5,054 nucleotides of DNA, from contig JAHELO010000164.1 in the NCBI GenBank assembly GCA_024644145.1, positions 1 through 5,054 on the forward strand, read 5' to 3'. Shown here piece after piece: positions 1-5,054 of the stretch. The stretch's first letter is position 1. Each line of letters opens with the position of its first letter. The position numbers were made by a program, and so were the translations under genes. The notes below the pieces were generated by a model that saw only the letters and a list, made by a program, of their open reading frames with translations, was not told where the DNA came from and searched no databases. The DNA comes from Christiangramia sp. (GTDB taxonomy: Bacteria; Bacteroidota; Bacteroidia; Flavobacteriales; Flavobacteriaceae).

Positions 1-1387
<1,387 letters not shown>

Positions 1388-1399
1388 TTATTCAGGGCG

Positions 1400-1434
1400 C
1401 TAAATTACAAAGAAGAATAGAAAAAGCAGACAAA
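1400..1434 (-). promoter_or_regulatory. Possible pyrG promoter (Bacteroidota type)
   Basis: On the minus strand TAATTTAG (1400-1407) matches the Bacteroidota -7 consensus TAnnTTTG at all but one fixed position. A TTTG (1431-1434) lies 23 bp upstream as a possible -33 element, at the long end of the accepted spacing. Transcription would start near 1393, giving a leader of about 30 nt before the pyrG ATG. No Shine-Dalgarno sequence precedes that ATG, only an A-rich stretch, which is normal for the phylum. I see no terminator between the DUF3820 stop and this box, so readthrough from the upstream genes is also possible. Confidence 0.4.
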
Positions 1435-1482
1435 TTGGAAAGCTAATATTAAGGCTGGGTTGGGGACAACAGAGGAGGGGTT

Positions 1483-1716
1483 TTATGGTCTGGGATATCG
1501 CTTCCTTATCTGTCTTAACAGGCCTTCCAGGCTGTTGATCTTTAATTCGAAAACCTGTTGCATCTGGTCTCCAAGTTTCCCCTGAGGAAAACCTTTTTGC
1601 CTGAACCATACATAATATGGCTCCGGAATATCAGATAGATAATAATCCTTATACTTACCAAAATGCATTTTAGCATAGGCAAGTTCTAAAAGCTTATTGG
1701 GGTCTGGTTGAAGCAA
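1483..1716 (-). CDS. DUF3820 family protein, TTG start
   Basis: This is a 77-residue cytoplasmic protein of the DUF3820 family, also labelled 'putative quorum-sensing-regulated virulence factor'; its molecular function is not established. Family features seen are KMHFGKYKDYYLSDIPEPYYVWF (about residues 16-38, with the FGKYK and PEPY-VWF blocks), then QKGFPQGKLG (40-49) and the tail motif FELKINSLEGLL (about 56-67). There is no signal peptide or membrane segment. The frame has no ATG before Met17, which is already inside the conserved core. The upstream stop is at 1729-1731, so the start must be a non-ATG codon; TTG at 1714-1716 gives MLQPDPNKLLELA, the usual lead-in length. CTG at 1717-1719 is the alternative. 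No Shine-Dalgarno sequence is visible, and the start lies inside the end of the upstream response regulator gene, suggesting translational coupling. Confidence 0.88.
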   Translation of the reverse strand: MLQPDPNKLLELAYAKMHFGKYKDYYLSDIPEPYYVWFRQKGFPQGKLGDQMQQVFELKINSLEGLLRQIRKRYPRP

Positions 1717-2086
1717 CAGTTGGGAGATTTAAAAATTTCTTGAGCTCGTTGAACTTCTTTTTATTCATTGGTTTTACCAGATATTTCAAAACACAGGAGA
1801 ATTCCTGAACCCTTTCCCGATCACATTTGCTGGTGCTGGAAGTTAGAATGATGACTTTATGATTTACACCAAACGGCTTTAAAGCTTCCAGGAATTCCCA
1901 GCCGTTCATTTCTGGCATATTAAGATCTAATAATATTAAAGCATCCTTATCTTCCTTTACGGCACTAAGGGCTTCAACAGGATTCGTGAAATCTATAACT
2001 TCACCTAAATATCCTTCCAGGTCCAGTAATTTTTTAGTTATGAAATTTGAGATAGGCTGGTCGTCTACCAGATAAATTCTATTCAT
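1694..2086 (-). CDS. Single-domain response regulator (CheY-like receiver)
   Basis: This is a 130-residue protein consisting only of a receiver domain, expected to be phosphorylated by a histidine kinase (not in the window) and to act by protein-protein contact, since there is no DNA-binding or enzymatic output domain. Canonical residues are present: acidic pocket D8/D9 (LVDDQP), phospho-acceptor D54 in ILLDLNMPEMNGWEF, T82 in IILTSS, switch-type aromatic Y102 and K105 in YLVKP. The family is common in Bacteroidota as stand-alone regulators beside or apart from kinases. The ATG is at 2084-2086, about 50 nt downstream of a perfect TAnnTTTG box. The last 23 bp overlap the DUF3820 gene in another frame, so the extreme C-terminus (TRPQ) is encoded by overlapping sequence. 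The partner kinase and target are unknown. It is not assigned a gene symbol because the family is too general. Confidence 0.95.
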   Translation of the reverse strand: MNRIYLVDDQPISNFITKKLLDLEGYLGEVIDFTNPVEALSAVKEDKDALILLDLNMPEMNGWEFLEALKPFGVNHKVIILTSSTSKCDRERVQEFSCVLKYLVKPMNKKKFNELKKFLNLPTVASTRPQ

Positions 2087-2107
2087 TGATGCATTTAAAA
2101 AATTAAT

Positions 2108-2127
2108 CTATACGATTTTAGGTATAG
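2108..2127. repeat. Inverted repeat CTATAC-N8-GTATAG in the response regulator leader
   Basis: CTATAC (2108-2113) and GTATAG (2122-2127) are perfect inverted copies separated by 8 bp. They lie in the predicted untranslated leader of the response regulator mRNA, 21 bp upstream of its ATG. They could form a weak hairpin or be a protein-binding site; the stem is too AT-rich and lacks a T-tract for an intrinsic terminator. Confidence 0.3.
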
Positions 2128-2132
2128 TTAGT

Positions 2133-2142
2133 TTTCCGGAAA
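2133..2142. repeat. 10-bp perfect palindrome TTTCCGGAAA
   Basis: TTTCCGGAAA equals its own reverse complement and lies one base beyond the -7 box of the response regulator gene, where transcription would begin. This position suits a repressor or autoregulatory site, but ten bases can also arise by chance. No regulator is identified. Confidence 0.35.
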
Positions 2143-2143
2143 G

Positions 2144-2151
2144 CAAATTTA
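2144..2151 (-). promoter_or_regulatory. -7 box for the response regulator gene
   Basis: On the minus strand TAAATTTG matches the Bacteroidota -7 consensus TAnnTTTG at every fixed position, 57 bp upstream of the response regulator ATG. The region 17-23 bp further upstream has no clear TTTG, so the -33 half is weak or absent. The predicted start of transcription falls in the palindrome at 2133-2142. Confidence 0.45.
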
Positions 2152-2166
2152 ATCAGAATCAGGGAA

Positions 2167-2192
2167 TAACCGGGCATTATTATTAACCGGGC
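2167..2192. repeat. Direct repeat TAACCGGGC, two copies 17 bp apart
   Basis: TAACCGGGC occurs at 2167-2175 and again at 2184-2192, separated by an AT-only 8-bp spacer (ATTATTAT). The copies are GC-rich islands in an otherwise AT-rich divergent intergenic region and lie about 16 to 48 bp upstream of the response regulator -7 box. A pair of direct half-sites upstream of a promoter is a usual arrangement for an activator, but no protein can be named. Confidence 0.35.
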
Positions 2193-2244
2193 TAAACAAT
2201 TCATGTTTTAGGTTAATATTTAAACTTATACAGATAGAATAAGT

Positions 2245-2256
2245 TGTTTTAAAACA
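2245..2256. repeat. 12-bp perfect palindrome TGTTTTAAAACA
   Basis: TGTTTTAAAACA is its own reverse complement. It directly abuts and partly shares the AGGAG (2256-2260) of the small leader ORF upstream of the GH3 gene. It may be an operator or be chance in AT-rich DNA. Confidence 0.3.
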
Positions 2257-2304
2257 GGAGAATCTTATGCTGAATTACAAGTTAAATATTTGGTAATCCT
2301 TACC
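2256..2304 (+). promoter_or_regulatory. Possible leader peptide and hairpin ahead of the GH3 gene
   Basis: AGGAG (2256-2260) stands 6 bases before an ATG (2267-2269) that opens a nine-codon ORF, MLNYKLNIW, stopping with TAA at 2294-2296. This is the best Shine-Dalgarno sequence I can see in the window, although the real genes here mostly lack one. The stop codon sits in the 5' arm of a hairpin GGTAA-TCC-TTACC (2292-2304). The TACC of its 3' arm (2301-2304) could instead pair with GGTA at 2317-2320, which is followed by a T-rich stretch. This resembles a leader-attenuator layout, but the stems are only 4-5 bp and no amino-acid run is present, so it is speculative. Confidence 0.2.
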
Positions 2305-2355
2305 GCTTCTCGAAATGGTATTTTTAGTTTTATCCTTCCAAAATTTGAATAAAAG

Positions 2356-3891
2356 ATGGCGATTTTCGGTTCTATTATTAAAAGTATCATCGATCTTAAA
2401 GAAACATTGACTCCTGAAGGGGAAGCCGTGAAAGATCAGGAAGAAGTTCTAGCCGGGCTTTTAAAGAAAGCCAGGGACACTTCCTTTGGGAAACATTATA
2501 ATTTCGAGGAAATCCTGAAAGCTGATAATGTAAGAAAAACTTTTTCTCAAAAAGTTCCCTATTTCGACTATAATAAAATCGATAAAGAATGGTGGCATAG
2601 ATACCATGAAGGAGAAGAGAATGTAACCTGGCCGGGAAAGCCCCCTTATTTTGCACTTAGTTCTGGGACCACCGGTAAAAGCAGTAAACGGATCCCGGTG
2701 ACAGATGAGATGGTGGAAGCTATAAGAAAGGCCGGGATAAAACAGGTTAGTGCATTAAGCAATTACGATCTGCCTCCAGATTTTTTCGAAAAAGAGATCA
2801 TGATGCTGGGAAGTTCTACAGACCTGCAGAATGAAGGAGACCACCAGGAAGGGGAAATAAGCGGGATTAGTGCCAGCAATATACCGTTCTGGTTTCGGGG
2901 GTATTATAAACCCGGAGAAGAAATTGCCAAGATCGATGAATGGGATGAACGGGTCCAAAAGATTGCTGAAAATGCCAAAAACTGGGATATAGGTGCCCTT
3001 AGTGGGATCCCTTCCTGGATGGAACTAATGCTGAAAAAAGTAATCGAATATCATAAACTCGATAATATCCATGAAATATGGCCAAACCTTCAGGTTTATG
3101 CTTCTGGTGGTGTAGCCTTTGAACCTTACGAAAAAAGTTTTCAGGCGCTGCTGGGTAAACCCATACAGGTGATTGATACTTATCTTGCATCTGAAGGTTT
3201 CCTGGCATTGCAGGACAGACCTGATACACATTCAATGAAGTTAATAACCGATAACGGTATCTATTTTGAATTTGTTCCTTTTAAGCCGGAATATATCAAC
3301 GAAGATGGTTCAATTACAGAGGATGCCCCGGTGATCCTTCTGGAAGATGTAGAAGAGGAGGTAGATTATGTGTTATTGATATCTACCGTAAGCGGGGCGT
3401 GGAGATATTTAATTGGCGACACCATCAAGTTTACTGATAAGGCAAAAAATGAAATCAGGATCACGGGAAGAACAAAATTCTTTTTGAATGTGGTGGGGTC
3501 ACAACTGTCAGTAAACAAAATGAACGATGCGGTAAAAGAACTGGAAGATGAGTTTGACATAAGAATCCCGGAATTCGTGGTGGCTGCAAAAAGAGCTGAA
3601 GATGGTGAATATTACCATTACTGGTACCTGGGAAGTGAAGATAGTGCAGATGATCTAAAACTGGCAGAAGCCCTGGATACAGCTCTTAAAAATGCCAATA
3701 AAAATTATAAGGTCGCGAGGTCTAAAGCCTTAAAAGGAGTAAAAGTGACTACTATAGATCCCAATATGTTTCATGAATGGAATGCGGTAAATAAGAAAAA
3801 GGGTGGCCAGGTTAAAATGGAAAAAGTGATGAATGAGGAAAAATTCGCAGAATGGGAAAAATTTCTTCAGGAACAAAAAGCTATTAGTTAG
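2356..3891 (+). CDS. GH3 family acyl-adenylating protein (GH3 auxin-responsive promoter family)
   Basis: This is a 511-residue cytoplasmic protein of the GH3 family, a branch of the ANL adenylate-forming superfamily. Plant members use ATP to activate jasmonate, auxin or benzoate-type acids and couple them to amino acids; the bacterial substrate is not known. Motifs seen in order are the nucleotide-binding loop LSSGTTGKSSK (101-111), TYLASEGF (275-282, equivalent to plant T/YASSE), YLIGDTIKF (351-359, equivalent to plant YRVGD, with the ribose-contacting Asp355), the hinge GRTKFFLNVVGSQLS (371-385) and a C-terminal GGQVKMEKV (483-491) resembling the plant QYKxPRCV tail. Length matches bacterial members; plant ones are about 570-610. 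No signal peptide is present. The ATG at 2356 follows an A-rich stretch with no Shine-Dalgarno sequence. It stands alone on the plus strand and its stop overlaps the convergent gene by 4 bp. The family is sure; the function is open. Confidence 0.93.
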   Translation: MAIFGSIIKSIIDLKETLTPEGEAVKDQEEVLAGLLKKARDTSFGKHYNFEEILKADNVRKTFSQKVPYFDYNKIDKEWWHRYHEGEENVTWPGKPPYFALSSGTTGKSSKRIPVTDEMVEAIRKAGIKQVSALSNYDLPPDFFEKEIMMLGSSTDLQNEGDHQEGEISGISASNIPFWFRGYYKPGEEIAKIDEWDERVQKIAENAKNWDIGALSGIPSWMELMLKKVIEYHKLDNIHEIWPNLQVYASGGVAFEPYEKSFQALLGKPIQVIDTYLASEGFLALQDRPDTHSMKLITDNGIYFEFVPFKPEYINEDGSITEDAPVILLEDVEEEVDYVLLISTVSGAWRYLIGDTIKFTDKAKNEIRITGRTKFFLNVVGSQLSVNKMNDAVKELEDEFDIRIPEFVVAAKRAEDGEYYHYWYLGSEDSADDLKLAEALDTALKNANKNYKVARSKALKGVKVTTIDPNMFHEWNAVNKKKGGQVKMEKVMNEEKFAEWEKFLQEQKAIS

Positions 3892-4541
3892 CGGCTGTGA
3901 AAATCGTCTATAAGTACCATGATCTCTTCAGGTGATAAGTAAAGATCCTGAATACGATCTTTATAAGTATCAGATAACCTGGAATGGTTAATAATAAAGT
4001 TCTTAGTAGCGATTATATGTTCTCCCAGGCCGTGATTTACTGCATAGGTATCTGCTCTTCGCTCGGCTTCCCGAATATAATTTTCTGAGGTGATATATTT
4101 GATGCCAAACCATAGCATTTCCAGCCCGCTCCTGTCCCGGTAATCCATTATGTGACCCAGTTCGTGCCCCAACCATCCAATAAGAACTTCTGATGGAACG
4201 GTAGTAAGGTCAAAAACCTCATCTTCGATCTTAAATTTTTCATTAATAAAAATGAGGTAACTTCGGTTCTTCTTCTTTTTAAATATACCCCCAATCTTTG
4301 GCTGAGCCTGCATAAAGGATTTTTTGATATTCTTTTTGAATCGGAATTCGATAGGTGTCTCCTTTAATTCAGGGTAATGTGAAAGGGCAATGTATGCCTC
4401 TCTCCATATATTATCTGGGACAATCTTATTACTAAACTTTAAGCTATCTTTTTGCTGCATAGTTGAGGGCTGTGCATAACAAGCTGGGATAAGTAACAAA
4501 AAAAATATTATGTATAAGTTTCTTTTCAAAAAGCCTGTCAT
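3888..4541 (-). CDS. Exported HExxH metallopeptidase-like protein
   Basis: This 217-residue protein begins with a signal sequence: K6/R7, a hydrophobic stretch (about 9-19) and LIPACYAQ. Cleavage after Ala23 (CYA-Q) fits signal peptidase I; Cys21 in IPAC could alternatively be a lipobox with an unusual Pro. The zinc motif HELGH (126-130) sits in GWLGHELGHIMDY, and EAERRADTYA (158-167) offers Glu160 as the third zinc ligand in an ExxxD arrangement typical of gluzincin peptidases such as M48. Thus it is probably a small zinc peptidase acting in the periplasm or on the outer side of the envelope. I do not recognise a named family, and it lacks the membrane segments of HtpX. A basic run, FKKKKNR, is at 87-93. 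The ATG at 4539-4541 is the only one giving the signal peptide. Its stop overlaps that of the convergent GH3 gene. Confidence 0.82.
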   Translation of the reverse strand: MTGFLKRNLYIIFFLLLIPACYAQPSTMQQKDSLKFSNKIVPDNIWREAYIALSHYPELKETPIEFRFKKNIKKSFMQAQPKIGGIFKKKKNRSYLIFINEKFKIEDEVFDLTTVPSEVLIGWLGHELGHIMDYRDRSGLEMLWFGIKYITSENYIREAERRADTYAVNHGLGEHIIATKNFIINHSRLSDTYKDRIQDLYLSPEEIMVLIDDFHSR

Positions 4542-4558
4542 ATAATTCGTATTGTTTT

Positions 4559-4566
4559 CTAAATTA
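4559..4566 (-). promoter_or_regulatory. Possible -7 box for the metallopeptidase-like gene
   Basis: TAATTTAG on the minus strand matches TAnnTTTG at all but one fixed position, 17 bp upstream of the ATG. It is identical to the box upstream of pyrG, including the preceding TTG (shared 11-mer TTGTAATTTAG). No good -33 TTTG is seen at 17-23 bp. The predicted leader would be only about ten bases. Confidence 0.35.
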
Positions 4567-4632
4567 CAACAAAATTGATGCCTTCAGAATTTTCAAGTTT
4601 TAAAATAGACTTAAAAATGAGAGGGTAGATAT

Positions 4633-4662
4633 AAAAAAAAAGCAGGCCATTCGACCTGCTTT
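4633..4662 (-). terminator. Intrinsic terminator after the DUF4168 gene
   Basis: On the minus strand an 8-bp perfect stem AAAGCAGG / CCTGCTTT with an 8-nt loop is followed by an unbroken T-tract (A-run on the plus strand at 4633-4641). It starts 22 bp beyond the stop of the DUF4168 gene and separates that gene from the metallopeptidase-like gene, which therefore should have its own promoter. Confidence 0.85.
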
Positions 4663-4683
4663 AATTTAGCTTCTTTTTAAGTT

Positions 4684-5054
4684 CTAGCTTTTCATGATCT
4701 CCTGTAGTCTCTGCTGTAATTGAGCATCTGACCTCAGGGCCATTGCGAGTTGCTGATATCTTTCCATGCTAAGATCGCTTTCCTGGATCACATCCTGCAT
4801 CTTTTTCTGAAACTTTGGCTGAATTTCTTCAATTTCAGTTAACACTTCTTTATATCTTTTATCTTCTTCTGCTGTTGTTTTGATCTCTTTATTAGGATCA
4901 AGATTTGCCTGGTGGATCTCGTTGAACCTTTGAAGTTCAAAATCTTCATCTTTAACGACCTCCATCATTTCTTTCTGAACTTCCTGGTTCATCATTCTCA
5001 TCTTCTGAAAAACCTGGGCAAATTCAGTTAACTCGGCATCACTTACTTCTAATT
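4684..5054 (-). CDS. DUF4168 family protein, N-terminal end cut by window edge
   Basis: The minus-strand frame ending with a stop at 4684-4686 stays open through the right edge, so the ATG at 4999-5001 is internal: codons before it read LEVSDAELTEFAQVFQK, the expected start of a DUF4168 domain. The visible part has 122 residues. It is highly charged and helical with no membrane segment; DUF4168 proteins generally carry a signal peptide, which would be outside the window. The domain consists of two tandem helical units of about 44 residues (fragment residues 4-47 and 60-103), which align without gaps and share the QKxM...V...D...R pattern. The biochemical role is unknown; an extracytoplasmic location is an inference from the family. 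A strong terminator follows the gene. Confidence 0.85.
   Translation of the reverse strand, partial: LEVSDAELTEFAQVFQKMRMMNQEVQKEMMEVVKDEDFELQRFNEIHQANLDPNKEIKTTAEEDKRYKEVLTEIEEIQPKFQKKMQDVIQESDLSMERYQQLAMALRSDAQLQQRLQEIMKS
4744..4875 (-). repeat. Internal protein repeat, unit 2 of the DUF4168 protein
   Basis: This encodes TAEEDKRY...FQKKMQDVI...DLSMERYQQLA (44 residues), the second copy of the unit at 4912-5043. The two are separated by a 12-residue linker rich in D, N, K and E. Both end in a helix with an R-[FY]-[NQ] motif. Confidence 0.65.
4912..5043 (-). repeat. Internal protein repeat, unit 1 of the DUF4168 protein
   Basis: This encodes SDAELTEF...VQKEMMEVV...DFELQRFNEIH (44 residues). 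It aligns without gaps to the second unit at 4744-4875, with identical residues at unit positions 4, 11, 23, 24, 26, 29, 34 and 39, and conservative matches such as F/Y at 8 and 40. The DNA is no longer similar, so the duplication is ancient. Confidence 0.65.

Noticed and set aside
1459..1470. GTTG-GGGA-CAAC hairpin between DUF3820 and pyrG as a terminator
   Set aside because: The stem is only four base pairs and no T-tract follows on either strand.
1400..1609. Minus-strand ORF of 69 codons overlapping DUF3820
   Set aside because: It is another frame of the DUF3820 gene and the pyrG leader; its hydrophobic C-terminus comes from the T-rich leader rather than a real membrane segment.
1694..1731. 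Programmed frameshift fusing the response regulator to DUF3820
   Set aside because: The DUF3820 frame has a stop at 1729-1731 just downstream of the T-run, so a slip at the run would not reach it, and no classic slippery heptamer lies in the remaining overlap.
2289..2349. TTTG sequences at 2289-2292 and near 2344 as GH3 promoter boxes
   Set aside because: Neither has the TA dinucleotide at the right spacing for TAnnTTTG, so I cannot place the GH3 promoter.
2396..3560. Several minus-strand ORFs of 64-86 codons
   Set aside because: They are antisense to the GH3 coding sequence, overlap each other and show no recognisable domain.

Overview
This 5-kb window looks like ordinary chromosome of a Flavobacteriaceae-type Bacteroidota (a Gramella/Salegentibacter-like marine genus would fit, but this is inferred from protein character only). 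The evidence is AT-rich sequence, a flavobacterial-style CTP synthase, a DUF3820 protein, a short receiver-only response regulator, a bacterial GH3 protein, a DUF4168 protein, few Shine-Dalgarno sequences, and -7 promoter elements resembling the Bacteroidota TAnnTTTG consensus. I saw no tRNA, rRNA, insertion sequence, CRISPR array or phage gene.

Layout, left to right. Positions 1-1363 (minus) hold the first 454 codons of pyrG, which runs off the left edge. Upstream of it on the same strand are a DUF3820 gene (1483-1716, TTG start) and a CheY-like response regulator (1694-2086). These two overlap by 23 bp in different frames, so regulator, DUF3820 and pyrG lie in one direction and may be partly co-transcribed; pyrG also has its own promoter-like element. 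A 269-bp divergent intergenic region (2087-2355) is rich in small repeats: a perfect TAnnTTTG box for the regulator, palindromes, a 9-bp direct repeat, and a nine-codon ORF with a strong ribosome-binding site ahead of the GH3 gene. The GH3-family acyl-adenylating enzyme (2356-3891, plus) meets a convergent exported HELGH metallopeptidase-like gene (3888-4541, minus) with a 4-bp stop-codon overlap. An intrinsic terminator (4633-4662) ends the last gene, a DUF4168 protein (4684-5054, minus) whose reading frame stays open through the right edge.

Functionally the genes are mixed: nucleotide synthesis (pyrG), signalling (response regulator), an amide- or ester-forming ANL-type enzyme of unknown substrate (GH3), an envelope-directed peptidase candidate and a probably extracytoplasmic DUF4168 protein. 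There is no strong sign that they form one pathway. The most interesting points are the GH3 gene and its structured leader, the exact two-fold internal repeat in the DUF4168 protein, and the overlapping gene pairs. No clearly novel multi-gene system is visible.
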